From contig NZ_CP098323.1 of NCBI RefSeq assembly GCF_023657595.1, forward strand, positions 4,612,001-4,676,000: a stretch of 64,000 nt of DNA. Reading direction: 5' to 3'. The notes beneath the pieces are model-generated. The model worked only from the letters and a program-made list of their open reading frames with translations, made no database searches and had not been told where the DNA came from. This stretch comes from Cytobacillus firmus. GTDB lineage: Bacteria > Bacillota > Bacilli > Bacillales > Cytobacillaceae. Below are positions 34,591 through 43,001 of the stretch, one piece after another (the stretch's first letter is position 1; each line of letters starts with the position of its first letter). A program made the translations under genes and the position numbers.

Positions 34591-35247
34591 TGTGAACATT
34601 ACTAATAGGGATGGGAAACCTGTAAATAGAGATGCTTGTTTTGCAAATAGCATTCCGCAAAGTCGATGCCGCCGAGTTTTATAGAAAATATCACTTTTAA
34701 AAATTAAACTGATTCCAGTTTCGGATTTTTGAACATTACTAATAGAAACGAGAAAACTGCAAATAGAGATGCTTATTTTGTAAATAGATTGGTTGAATCT
34801 ACAAATAGCATGTGCCATCTTGCAAATAGTGATATGAATTCTGCAAATAGAACAATTCCGCAAAGCCGATGCCGCCTGATTTTATATTGAAAATAACAAT
34901 TTTTAAAAATAAACTGATTCCAGTTTCGGAGTTTTGAACATTACTAATAGAGACGGGAAATCTGCAAATAGAGATGCTTATTTTGCAAATAGACCGGTTG
35001 AACCTGCCAATAGCATGGCCCATCTTGCAAATAGTGATAGAAATTCTGCAAATAGAGCAATTCCGCACAGCCGATGCCGCCGATTTTAAAAGAAAATTCA
35101 CTTTTAAAAATTCCAGTTTGGAGTTTTGAACATTACTAATAGAGACGGGAAATCTGCAAATAGAGATGCTTATTTTGCAAATAGACGGTTGAACCTGCAA
35201 ATAGCATGGCCCATCTTGCAAAGAGTCCCAGAAATTCTGCAAATAGG
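34591..35247 (-). repeat. CTATTTGCA array III (helically spaced, four internal caps)
   Basis: Some twenty copies of CTATTTGCA or variants are read on the minus strand, at 20-21 bp spacing inside blocks. The array lies downstream of the GntP terminator. Four caps (CTATTAGTAATGTTCA- or CTATTAGTAATGTTC-type) sit at about 34591, 34728, 34933 and 35125, so the array is made of four blocks of 137-205 bp. It fills the 820-bp gap between the activator gene and the second permease. Three overlapping open frames in it translate to repeats of SICRF/NSIC-like peptides and are not genes. Confidence 0.85.
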
Positions 35248-35283
35248 GCAAGCCTGCACAGCAGATGCCACCCGATTTTAATA

Positions 35284-35322
35284 GAAAGAAAGACAGAGAG
35301 CCTTAACCCCTCTGTCTTTCTG
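35284..35322 (-). terminator. Terminator of the LacI/GntP operon
   Basis: AGAAAGACAGAG and CTCTGTCTTTCT form a 12-bp stem. Leftward it runs into TTTCTTTCTAT. It lies 10 bp beyond the permease stop and directly before array III. Confidence 0.8.
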
Positions 35323-35331
35323 CTAAGCACT

Positions 35332-36642
35332 TTAGAAAATCGAGAATAAAATGACAGCTAAAATAACACCAAGTATCGGCACAATCACTGTCAATGCGCC
35401 AAATGCCGGATAGGCATCCTTATGGGACTCGCCGCAGATCGCCCGGATGGTTGTCACAACGTAACCGCCATGCGGCAGGGAATCAATTGATCCGGATGAT
35501 ATCGCCACAACGCGGTGAAGCTCACTTGCATTGACACCCATATCCAGATAGTGCGGAGCCAGAAGCGGCAGGGCAATCGATTGGCCGCCGGAAGCAGATC
35601 CGGTCAGGCCGGCAATGACAGCAACAGCCAGGGCTCCGCCGATTAAAGGGCTTCCCGGAATGCTGGTCATGGCATCAACTGCACTGGCAAAGGCAGGGGT
35701 TGCTTTAGCCACACCGCCAAAGCCCACAACAGCTGATGTATTGGCAATGGCGATCAATGCGCCGATGGTTCCTTCTGATACGGCACCCCATACATTCGTG
35801 AAATATTTAAGGTTAAGAAAATAGGTGGCAAAACAGCCGCTCAATAAGGCAATAATCAAGGCTGACTGAGCCAATGAATCATGGAAAATAAACGAAATCA
35901 CTAGGACGACTAAGAGCGGCACCATACTTAACATTGGGCTTGGCAAGTTTTCACGGATCAAAGCAGAATCCGTTTCTCTTGCCTCAAATTTTTCTCCATT
36001 GCGAAGCGCCTTGTTAATCATTTTCTTCAGCCACCAGTATCCAAATGCCATCATAAAGATAGCGACAATCAAGCTGACTTCCCAGGCGGCATATGGGGAA
36101 GTGCCCAGGAACTCAATCGGAATCCAGTTCTGGATCTCCGGGGAACCCGCCGATGTCATGGTAAATGTAGTTGAACCGAAGGCAAGAGCTGCCGGAATGA
36201 ATCTTCTTGGCAGGTTGGCTTCCTTAAATAGGCTCAATGCCATTGGATAGACGGAGAAGGCAACAACAAACAGGCTTACGCCACCATAGGTTAAGACCGC
36301 ACAGGCAATGACAACGGCTAATGCAGCCCGTTTCATGCCAATTTTATCGATAATCCATTTGGAAACACTGTCTGCTGCTCCGCTGTCTTCCATAAGTTTT
36401 CCGAAAATGGCCCCGAATAAGAACATCAAATACCACGATGTGATAAATCCGGCAAAACCGTTCATATAGTTGGTCAGAAAATTGACCTCACCCTCGCCTG
36501 CCAGCTGAGGGAAAATCGGCAATCCACTGAATATTGCAACAATAAATGCTGAAAGAGGGGCAGCAAGCAGCAGATTCATCCCTCTCATCGTCAAATAGAT
36601 GAGAAGCCCGATCCCCCCAAGCAATCCAATCATACTTAGCAT
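35332..36642 (-). CDS. GntP-family permease (LacI operon)
   Basis: This 436-residue permease of the GntP family is related in sequence to the other one in the window (29998-31347). Marks are FITSWYLMFLFGAIFGKLMED, TYGGVSLFVVAFSVYPMALSLF, SAGSPEIQNWIPIEFLGTS and GLTGSASGGQSIALPLLAPHY, then SSGSIDSLPHGGYVVTTIRAICG. It has about twelve hydrophobic segments. It is the last gene of the five-gene cluster with the LacI regulator and three dehydrogenases. TAGGAGGA precedes the ATG. GntP permeases carry small sugar or hydroxy acids. Its substrate is probably the acid that the HisD-like, SDR and 3-hydroxyacyl-CoA dehydrogenase-like enzymes oxidise. Confidence 0.9.
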   Translation of the reverse strand: MLSMIGLLGGIGLLIYLTMRGMNLLLAAPLSAFIVAIFSGLPIFPQLAGEGEVNFLTNYMNGFAGFITSWYLMFLFGAIFGKLMEDSGAADSVSKWIIDKIGMKRAALAVVIACAVLTYGGVSLFVVAFSVYPMALSLFKEANLPRRFIPAALAFGSTTFTMTSAGSPEIQNWIPIEFLGTSPYAAWEVSLIVAIFMMAFGYWWLKKMINKALRNGEKFEARETDSALIRENLPSPMLSMVPLLVVLVISFIFHDSLAQSALIIALLSGCFATYFLNLKYFTNVWGAVSEGTIGALIAIANTSAVVGFGGVAKATPAFASAVDAMTSIPGSPLIGGALAVAVIAGLTGSASGGQSIALPLLAPHYLDMGVNASELHRVVAISSGSIDSLPHGGYVVTTIRAICGESHKDAYPAFGALTVIVPILGVILAVILFSIF

Positions 36643-36680
36643 AAGTTCCTCCTATCCCGAAAACCCCTGCCTTCTCTCCA

Positions 36681-37685
36681 TTACCTTCTGTCCTTTACGG
36701 ATCCTCTCTCCACCAAATGGCCTTCTAATCTTTGGATTTCAGGGGTGTCCGTGTCCCCATTAATATGCTCCAAAAGAAGGTTAATCGAATAATCGACCAT
36801 TTCGTCAACCGGCTGGTGCCAGGTGGTTAATTCATAAGATGACCAATCTGACATAGCCACATTGTCAAAGCCTACAACAGAGATATCCTCAGGGACTCTG
36901 ATGTCCTGTTTTTTCAAATAATCCATTGCGCCAAAAGCGGATATATCATTTGCACAGAAGATGGCATCTATCTTTTTACTGCGTTCCAGCAGCTTTTGGG
37001 CTGCAGCAAATCCTCCTTCATATGAATAAAGGCCGTTTTCGGTTAAAAAGGAAGAGATGCCGTGTTCTGCCAAAGCTTCCTGGAAACCATTTTTTCGATC
37101 AACTGTTGTTGATGTATTCATCGGTCCGGAGATAAAGGCGAGATTTTCATGTCCTTTTTCTATCAAGTAGTGCCCAATCCTTTTCCCGGCAGCAAAGTTA
37201 TCGCATACAACAGCACTGCTTAAGGAATCGTTCACATATCGGTTAAACAGGACGACCGAGATGCCATTGCGTGTAAATTTCTGCACAGTCGATGAGGTCA
37301 AAAGCGCATCTGTGATGATGGCTCCCTCGACGCTGTATTCAATTAAATGGCTCACTTCATCCTCTTGGATCTCGTTATTCTGGGAGTTGATAAACATTAC
37401 CTTGTACCCTTTTTCAGCCAGCCTGCTGTAAAACTTATCAAGGATTTCCGGATAAAAAGGGTTCTGGATATTCCGCATGACAACGCCAATGATGCGGGAC
37501 TGATTGGTAATCAGGCCCCGTGCTATGGCATTCGGCTGATATCCAAGCTGTTCGGCAGCATCCAGAATAAGCTGTTTCTTTTTTGATGAGATACTTGAAT
37601 TTTCACTAAAAGCCCGGGATACGCTCGATTGGGAAACGCCTGCCAATCGAGCGACATCCATGGCTGTCACTTTTTTATTTTTCAA
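36681..37685 (-). CDS. LacI-family transcriptional regulator
   Basis: This 334-residue repressor has the LacI HTH at residues about 5-50 (VTAMDVARLAGVSQSSVSRAFSENSS, then LGYQPNAIARGL) and a periplasmic-binding-protein-like effector domain (RIIGVVMRNIQNPFYPEIL, AIFCANDISAFGAMDYLKK, DISVVGFDNVAMSDWSSYELTT). Two TTGAATACGTATTCAA-type palindromes, with the central CG typical of LacI operators, precede the 3-hydroxyacyl-CoA dehydrogenase-like gene and the HisD-like gene. This regulator is the best candidate to bind them. It lies between those enzymes and the permease on the same strand. The inducer would be the imported acid or sugar derivative. Confidence 0.9.
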   Translation of the reverse strand: MKNKKVTAMDVARLAGVSQSSVSRAFSENSSISSKKKQLILDAAEQLGYQPNAIARGLITNQSRIIGVVMRNIQNPFYPEILDKFYSRLAEKGYKVMFINSQNNEIQEDEVSHLIEYSVEGAIITDALLTSSTVQKFTRNGISVVLFNRYVNDSLSSAVVCDNFAAGKRIGHYLIEKGHENLAFISGPMNTSTTVDRKNGFQEALAEHGISSFLTENGLYSYEGGFAAAQKLLERSKKIDAIFCANDISAFGAMDYLKKQDIRVPEDISVVGFDNVAMSDWSSYELTTWHQPVDEMVDYSINLLLEHINGDTDTPEIQRLEGHLVERGSVKDRR

Positions 37686-37736
37686 CGCGTGTTCCTCCTG
37701 CCCGAGTCTAGACAGAGAAATTATATCAGATTTTGC

Positions 37737-39020
37737 TTACTTCACGAGACTGCTGTAGCGTTTTACACGAAGATCTGCCTGTGCCTGGTGGCCTTTAAAG
37801 CCTTCAAGGTCACATAGGCGGGAAGCATATTCACCGATTTTCGCACTCGCTTCCGGAGTTGTTCTCTGGTATGTGCATGTTTTCAGGAATTTGCCCACCC
37901 ATAGTCCGCCAGTGTAGCGGGCTGCTTTTTTCGTTGGAAGCGTATGGTTTGTTCCGATTACTTTATCACCGTAAGCCACATTTGTTTCAGGCCCAAGGAA
38001 AAGTGCACCGTAGTTAGTCATGTTCTCAAGGAAGTAGTTCGGATCTTCAGTTAAAACCTCCACATGCTCATAAGCCAATTTATCCGCTTCCACAACGGCT
38101 TCTTCCAGGCTGTTTACTAAGATGATGGAGCCGTAGTCTTTCCATGCCGCTCCTGCAACATCTGCTGTTGGAAGAGTCTCAAGCTGGCGCTCGATTTCTG
38201 TTACTGTTTCATTCGCTAATTTTTCAGATGTTGTAATTAGACATGCCGGAGAGTTTGGTCCATGCTCTGCCTGTCCTAGAAGGTCTGTTGCAATCATTTC
38301 CGCATCGGCTGTTTCATCTGCAATAACAAGGACCTCTGTTGGACCGGCGAACAGGTCGATTCCGACTCTTCCATATAATTGGCGCTTCGCTTCCGCCACA
38401 AACGCATTTCCTGGTCCCACAAGCATATCAACCGGCTCAATGGTTTCTGTTCCGATTGCCATTGCACCCATCGCCTGGATTCCGCCAAGCAGGTAAATCT
38501 CGTCAGCGCCAGCAAGATGCATCGCAGCAACCGTTGCAGAAGGAATTTCTCCTTTAATCGGAGGTGTGCAGGCAATCACGCGCTTAACGCCTGCCACTTT
38601 AGCAGTCAGAACACTCATGTGGGAGGAAGCAACCATTGGGTAGCGTCCGCCAGGGATATAGCAGCCAACACTGTTTACCGGAACATTTTTATGGCCAAGG
38701 AACACGCCAGGCAATGTTTCCACTTCAATGTCCTGCAATGCTGCTTTTTGATGTTCAGCGAAATTGCGGATTTGTTCCTGCGCAAACTTGATATCGTTGA
38801 TTGTCTGTTCAGGTACAGATGCAACAATATCTTTGATAAGCTCTTCAGATAGTCTGAATTGCTCCGGTGACCACTTATCGAACTGCTCGGAAAGCTTGCG
38901 GACTTCTGCATCTCCATTTTCTTCGATATTTTTAAGAATGGCGCTCACCGATTCTCTTACTTTTACATCTGCTTCCTGTACCTCTTGATCATTTTTGCCT
39001 TGTTTTAAGAAAGTTGCCAT
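37737..39020 (-). CDS. Histidinol dehydrogenase-like oxidoreductase (HpsN-like)
   Basis: This 427-residue enzyme belongs to the histidinol dehydrogenase fold, a zinc-dependent NAD enzyme that oxidises a primary alcohol to a carboxylate in two steps. It has the HisD-like signatures [54 protein letters not shown] and [15 protein letters not shown], and the C-terminal His-rich-type [24 protein letters not shown]. No other his gene is near, and the context (permease, SDR, LacI) is catabolic. Relatives outside his operons include sulfopropanediol 3-dehydrogenase (HpsN), so oxidation of a C3-C4 polyol acid is possible. An operator-like palindrome lies 24 bp upstream. Fold confident; substrate open. 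Confidence 0.82.
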   Translation of the reverse strand: MATFLKQGKNDQEVQEADVKVRESVSAILKNIEENGDAEVRKLSEQFDKWSPEQFRLSEELIKDIVASVPEQTINDIKFAQEQIRNFAEHQKAALQDIEVETLPGVFLGHKNVPVNSVGCYIPGGRYPMVASSHMSVLTAKVAGVKRVIACTPPIKGEIPSATVAAMHLAGADEIYLLGGIQAMGAMAIGTETIEPVDMLVGPGNAFVAEAKRQLYGRVGIDLFAGPTEVLVIADETADAEMIATDLLGQAEHGPNSPACLITTSEKLANETVTEIERQLETLPTADVAGAAWKDYGSIILVNSLEEAVVEADKLAYEHVEVLTEDPNYFLENMTNYGALFLGPETNVAYGDKVIGTNHTLPTKKAARYTGGLWVGKFLKTCTYQRTTPEASAKIGEYASRLCDLEGFKGHQAQADLRVKRYSSLVK

Positions 39021-39043
39021 TTTGATATCACTCCTGTTTTTAT

Positions 39044-39063
39044 TTTTGAATACGTATGCAAAA
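39044..39063. promoter_or_regulatory. LacI-type operator before the HisD-like gene
   Basis: TTTTGAATACGTATGCAAAA is a palindrome with one mismatch around a central CG. It matches the one at 40825-40840. It implies an internal regulated promoter in the cluster. Confidence 0.75.
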
Positions 39064-39077
39064 TTAAGGAAAAAAAT

Positions 39078-39839
39078 TTATATGGCTGTCCATCCGCCAT
39101 CAACTTTAATCGTATCGCCTGTAATAAACTTTGATAGGTTGGAAGAAAGGAATAGAGTTGCGGCCGAAACATCCCCGGCATCCGCAAGCTTTCCTAGCGG
39201 AATTCTGCCGTAGACTTCCTTTTCAAATTCCTTGTCCTCGAACATTTTTGAAGTCAGCTCGGTTTCGATGAAGGTTGGTGCCACCGCGTTAACATTAATG
39301 CCATGTGATGCCCACTCTACCGCGAGCGCTTTCGTCAGCTGCACCATGCCTCCCTTGCTGGCACAATAGGCCGCCCGTTTGTAGTAGCCGACAAACGCCA
39401 TCTGGGAAGCAATATTGACAATCTTGCCGGATTGGTTCGGGATCATATACTCGGCTGCTTTCTGGCTGCAGAAAAACGCTGCCTTCAAATTGGTATCAAG
39501 CGTCAGGTCCCAGTCCTCTTCGGTTACTTCCATGGCAGGCTTGGCCCGGTTAATTCCGGCGTTATTGATCAGCACATCGAGAGAGCCCATATAATCCACT
39601 GCTGCTTCTGTCATTCTTTTAATCTCTGAGACATTGTTCAAATCCGCTGCAACATAAAAACTATTATTATTTATTTTTTTCAGTTCATCGGTAGTCTGGC
39701 GGAGTGCGTCTTCATTTCTGCCCACGATCACAACCTTCGCTCCGTTTTCGGCAAAGGACATGGCGATATCCCTTCCGATTCCTTTGCTTCCGCCTGTCAC
39801 GATTACCGATTTATTCTCCAGATCAGGAAAGTTCTTCAT
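39078..39839 (-). CDS. Short-chain dehydrogenase/reductase (SDR)
   Basis: This 253-residue classical SDR has the cofactor motif VTGGSKGIGRDIAMSFAENGA, the NNAG motif in VLINNAGINRAKP, the catalytic Ser-Tyr-Lys (SQMAFVGYYKRAAYCASKGG, with YCASK), and the C-terminal FLSSNLSKFITGDTIKVDGGWTAI. It is the second gene of the LacI-controlled group, 18 bp after the 3-hydroxyacyl-CoA dehydrogenase-like gene. SDR enzymes in such clusters oxidise or reduce a hydroxyl next to a carboxylate. Substrate and direction are not visible. Homologues are commonly labelled glucose 1-dehydrogenase or 3-oxoacyl-ACP reductase, both uncertain here. Confidence 0.87.
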   Translation of the reverse strand: MKNFPDLENKSVIVTGGSKGIGRDIAMSFAENGAKVVIVGRNEDALRQTTDELKKINNNSFYVAADLNNVSEIKRMTEAAVDYMGSLDVLINNAGINRAKPAMEVTEEDWDLTLDTNLKAAFFCSQKAAEYMIPNQSGKIVNIASQMAFVGYYKRAAYCASKGGMVQLTKALAVEWASHGINVNAVAPTFIETELTSKMFEDKEFEKEVYGRIPLGKLADAGDVSAATLFLSSNLSKFITGDTIKVDGGWTAI

Positions 39840-39857
39840 GCCATTCCTCCATCAGCT

Positions 39858-40793
39858 TTATTGGATTCCCAGATCCTTCTTTAGAAAACGGATCAGCTCA
39901 GCTTCCCTTTTCTGATTGTACTCTTTGGAAAAAGCCTCATCCCACTTGTAGTAGCCTTCACCCGTTTTATCGCCGAGCTTCTGTTCAGACTCAAGCTTCT
40001 TTAGTGCCGGCAAAGATTCCTCTGCACTGGATAAGTGCTGGAACAAATAATCAGATATGGCGGAGAAGACATCCAGTCCGCCCATATCGGCCGTCATCAA
40101 CGGGCCTGAAACAGGGAGCCTGCGTCCAATGCCGTAAGTAACGGCATCATCAATATCTTCTTTGCTCGCGATGCCTTCCTCTAGAAGGTATTGGGCTTCA
40201 CGGAAAAGTGCATATTGAAGGCGATTGCCGACAAAACCGGGAACCTCTTTTTTCACTTCAATCGGCTTTTTCTTCATTTGCTTTAAAAGCTGAAAGGATC
40301 TTTCCACTGCTTCATCGCCGGTCTTCTCACCGCGAACAACCTCGACAAGTGGAATTAAATGTGCCGGGTTCCAGAAGTGCGTCACTACCGTGCGTTCCGG
40401 ATGGGCAGTCTCTGAAGCAATCTCCGTTGGACTAAGGCCTGAAGTATTGCTTGCGAGAATGACATCGGGATCACAGAGAGCGTCGAGACGTTTAAATAAG
40501 TCAATTTTTAATTGAATGTTTTCCGGTACAGCTTCAATCACGAAAGTAGCACCCTGAACTGCTTCTTCAACAGAGACAGTCATTTTAATATTTTCCTGAA
40601 TGTGGCCAGCTTCCGATTCGGATAAAATACCGTTATTGAGCATAACCTCAAGCTTCTTTAGCATGTTGGTCCAGCCCTGTTCCAGGTCGGCGTCGCTGAT
40701 TCCCTGCATGGTCACGCTCAGTCCGGCCCAGGCCGCATTAAGCGCAATGGAATGGCCCATCGTGCCGCACCCAAGTACAGCTATTCTCTCCAA
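39858..40793 (-). CDS. 3-hydroxyacyl-CoA dehydrogenase family protein (gulonate/carnitine dehydrogenase-like)
   Basis: This 311-residue NAD enzyme is of the 3-hydroxyacyl-CoA dehydrogenase family. The Rossmann motif is RIAVLGCGTMGHSIALNAAWAGL; the catalytic region includes LASNTSGLSPTEIA and HFWNPAHLIPLVEVVRGEKT; and the C-terminal domain holds PGFVGNRLQYALFREAQYLLEEG and DKTGEGYYKWD. At 311 residues it is close to lambda-crystallin/L-gulonate 3-dehydrogenase and carnitine dehydrogenase, which act on free hydroxy acids rather than CoA esters. No other fatty acid or CoA gene is adjacent. It heads the LacI-controlled cluster, with operator and cre box upstream, and probably oxidises the hydroxy acid brought in by the GntP permease. 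Confidence 0.85.
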   Translation of the reverse strand: MERIAVLGCGTMGHSIALNAAWAGLSVTMQGISDADLEQGWTNMLKKLEVMLNNGILSESEAGHIQENIKMTVSVEEAVQGATFVIEAVPENIQLKIDLFKRLDALCDPDVILASNTSGLSPTEIASETAHPERTVVTHFWNPAHLIPLVEVVRGEKTGDEAVERSFQLLKQMKKKPIEVKKEVPGFVGNRLQYALFREAQYLLEEGIASKEDIDDAVTYGIGRRLPVSGPLMTADMGGLDVFSAISDYLFQHLSSAEESLPALKKLESEQKLGDKTGEGYYKWDEAFSKEYNQKREAELIRFLKKDLGIQ

Positions 40794-40824
40794 TCGCTCA
40801 CCATCTTTCTGAAATTTCTAGTTT

Positions 40825-40840
40825 TTGAATACGTATTCAA
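40825..40840. promoter_or_regulatory. Perfect LacI-type operator
   Basis: TTGAATACGTATTCAA is a perfect 16-bp palindrome with a central CG, 32 bp before the first enzyme gene. It shares its core with the site at 39044-39063. Confidence 0.85.
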
Positions 40841-40846
40841 TATACA

Positions 40847-40862
40847 ATGTAAGCGCTGTAAT
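40847..40862 (-). promoter_or_regulatory. Catabolite-responsive element (cre) of the dehydrogenase cluster
   Basis: On the minus strand ATTACAGCGCTTACAT fits the cre consensus with one mismatch. It adjoins the LacI-type operator, pointing to joint substrate-specific and CcpA control. Confidence 0.7.
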
Positions 40863-41014
40863 TTCAACATAAAATTATAAATTGTTAAAATATTCATTTG
40901 TTTTTAGCTGAAAATTTAATCAAACGTTTGATGGATTTTAATAAAGTGACTGACAGATCAAATCCTGCCAGGCCACTGCTTAGGGGACAGGTTGACTGTC
41001 CCTTGACCCGTGCG

Positions 41015-41806
41015 TGTGAACATTACTAATAGAATCAGGAAATCTGCAAATAGAGAAGTTTATTTTGCAAAAAGATTGCTGGAATCTGCAAATAGAATGG
41101 CTAATCTGCAAATAGAGGGGGAAATTTTGCAAATGGAGCAATCCAACACGGCAGATGCTGCCGTTTTAATAGAAAATAACACTTTTAAGAAGATAGACTG
41201 ATTCCAGTTACAGGGTTTGGCAGATGTGATGTGTGAGTGTGAACATTACTAATAGAATTGCGAAACCTGCAAATAGAGAAGCTATTTTGCCAATAGATTG
41301 CTGGAATCTGCAAATAGATTGGCCAATCTGCAAATAGAGGGGGAAATTTTGCAAATAGAGTAATCCAGCACGGCAGATGCTGCCGTTTTAATAGAAAATA
41401 ACACTTTTAAGAAGATAGACTGATTCCAGTTACAGGGTTTGGCAGATGTGATGTGTGAGTGTGAACATTACTAATAGAATTGCGAAACCTGCAAATAGGG
41501 AAGCTCATTTTGCAAATAGATTGCTGGAATCTGCAAATAGAATGGCCAAACCTGCAAATAGAGGGGGAAATTTTACAAATAGAGCAATCCAGCACGGCAG
41601 ATGCTGCCGTTTTAATAGAAAATAACACTTTTAAGAAGATAGACTGATTCCAGTTACAGGGTTTGGCAGATGTGATGTGTGAGTGTGAACATTACTTATA
41701 GAATCGGGAAACCTGCAAATAGAGAAGCTTATTTTGCAAATAGATTGGTTGCATCTGCAAATAGAATGACCAATCCTGCAAATAGAGAGGAGAATTCCGC
41801 AAATTG
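41015..41806 (-). repeat. CTATTTGCA array IV (223-bp tandem higher-order repeat)
   Basis: Four blocks of CTATTTGCA copies (minus strand, 20-21 bp apart) are each closed by a CTATTAGTAATGTTCACAC-type cap at 41015, 41238, 41460 and 41684, a period of 222-224 bp. Each block also contains the small perfect hairpin CGGCAGCATCTGCCG. The array fills the 1082-bp gap between the M42 peptidase terminator and the cluster operator, apart from the 41-bp-upstream control region. Two near-identical open frames in the array are translations of the repeat. Confidence 0.9.
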
Positions 41807-41830
41807 GCCGTTTCGTACGGCTGCTTTTAT

Positions 41831-41872
41831 GGAAAAAAGACAAAGAGCCTAAGCCCCCTGTCTTCTCTGATA
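41831..41872 (-). terminator. Terminator of the M42 peptidase gene
   Basis: Read leftward, AAGACAGGGGGC pairs imperfectly with GCTCTTTGTCTT around TTAG, followed by TTTTCC. It is adjacent to array IV, as for array III. Confidence 0.6.
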
Positions 41873-41875
41873 AGA

Positions 41876-42943
41876 TTAAGTATCCAAAAACGTCTTCCCC
41901 TTCAGCTGATCCAACGTCACCACAAAGTCGTGCAGCAGTTTGTAGGAGTTTTCCATATCGTCCAAGTCGACTACTTCAATCGGCGTATGTGTATAGCGGG
42001 ATGGGATGGAGATAACCCCTGCTGTGACGCCTTTGTTCGTCATATGGATAGCGCCAGCATCTGTTCCGATTCCCATGAAAACTTCATGCTGATATGGGAT
42101 ACCTCCTTCTTCCGCCACTTTTTCTAGGTGCTGAGTGACAAGCGGATGGGCAATCAGTGATTTATCAGCGATTTTGATGCATGGGCCATTGCCCAGGATT
42201 CTTGTGCCTGTCATGAGCACGTCAAATGTGTCGCTGGTTGGTGTTGTATCCAGTGCCAGTGCAAAGTCCGGTTCTACAGCAGCAGATACAACGGATGCCC
42301 CTCTTAACCCAACTTCCTCCTGAACCGTAAAGGCACCGTAAATGTCGCCATGCTGAGTCCCATTTCCTCCGATATTTTGGAGCAGATGAATCAATAGGGC
42401 ACAGCCTGCCCGGTCGTCCAAAGCTTTGCCCGTAACGCGGTTTTTTCCTATTTTCTTAAACTCGGTGCCATAGCTGATGGGCTGTCCAATCTTGATTCCC
42501 ATTTCCACGGCTTCTTCTGCAGTACGGGCGCCGATATCAATATACAGATCGCGGTGGCTGGAAATGCGTTTTGGATCATCCCACTTCACATAGTGAGCTG
42601 AAATGGTTCCGATCACTCCATCAATATTGCCTTTTTCAGAACGGACCTTAACCGGCAATGATAAAAGAATACGATCATCGAATCCGCCTAATTTCTCAAA
42701 ACGAATTAACCCATTCTCTTCGATTTTTTTCACGATAAACCCAATTTCATCGGTGTGGGCCGCAATGACTAACGAAGGATAATCCGGGTTATTCCCTTTC
42801 TTTTTCACAATCAGGTTCCCGACTGAATCGACGTGGTATTCATCTACATAATCCTTTACTTCATTTAAGATAAATCGTTGGACATCCTGTTCAAAACCGC
42901 TTGGACCTACGATTTCGCATAACCCTTTTAATAATTCATACAC
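41876..42943 (-). CDS. M42 family metallopeptidase (aminopeptidase/glucanase-like)
   Basis: This 355-residue metallopeptidase of the M42 (FrvX/YsdC-like) family is usually a large tetrahedral complex that trims peptides with two zinc or cobalt ions. Sequence marks are EIVGPSGFEQDV at the start, VIAAHTDEIGFIVKKI with the first metal ligand pair, GKALDDRAGCALLIHLLQ with the bridging Asp, FTVQEEVGLRGASV with the catalytic Glu-Glu pair and MGIGTDAGAIHMTNKGV near the end, plus the final His in PSRYTHTPIEVVDLDD. It is monocistronic, next to an oligopeptide-binding lipoprotein gene, which fits a peptide-use role. Some relatives were called endoglucanases; aminopeptidase is more likely. Confidence 0.9.
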   Translation of the reverse strand: MYELLKGLCEIVGPSGFEQDVQRFILNEVKDYVDEYHVDSVGNLIVKKKGNNPDYPSLVIAAHTDEIGFIVKKIEENGLIRFEKLGGFDDRILLSLPVKVRSEKGNIDGVIGTISAHYVKWDDPKRISSHRDLYIDIGARTAEEAVEMGIKIGQPISYGTEFKKIGKNRVTGKALDDRAGCALLIHLLQNIGGNGTQHGDIYGAFTVQEEVGLRGASVVSAAVEPDFALALDTTPTSDTFDVLMTGTRILGNGPCIKIADKSLIAHPLVTQHLEKVAEEGGIPYQHEVFMGIGTDAGAIHMTNKGVTAGVISIPSRYTHTPIEVVDLDDMENSYKLLHDFVVTLDQLKGKTFLDT

Positions 42944-42965
42944 AGTGAAACCCTCCCTTAGATAT

Positions 42966-42998
42966 GAAAAGAGTCCCCCGCAAACGCAGGGGCTCTGG
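42966..42998 (-). terminator. Terminator of the oligopeptide-binding protein gene
   Basis: AGAGCCCCTGC and GCGGGGGACTCT-like arms form a GC-rich stem that leftward ends in TTTTCAT. It sits between the binding-protein stop and the M42 start. Confidence 0.8.
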
Positions 42999-43001
42999 CT
43001 G

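Noticed and set aside
34540..35330. Three minus-strand open frames with SICRF and NSICK repeats
   Set aside because: They coincide with array III, include capped repeats and lack ribosome sites.
41407..41843. Two near-identical minus-strand frames of about 70 codons
   Set aside because: They correspond to successive 223-bp blocks of array IV, so their similarity is due to the DNA repeat, not protein conservation.
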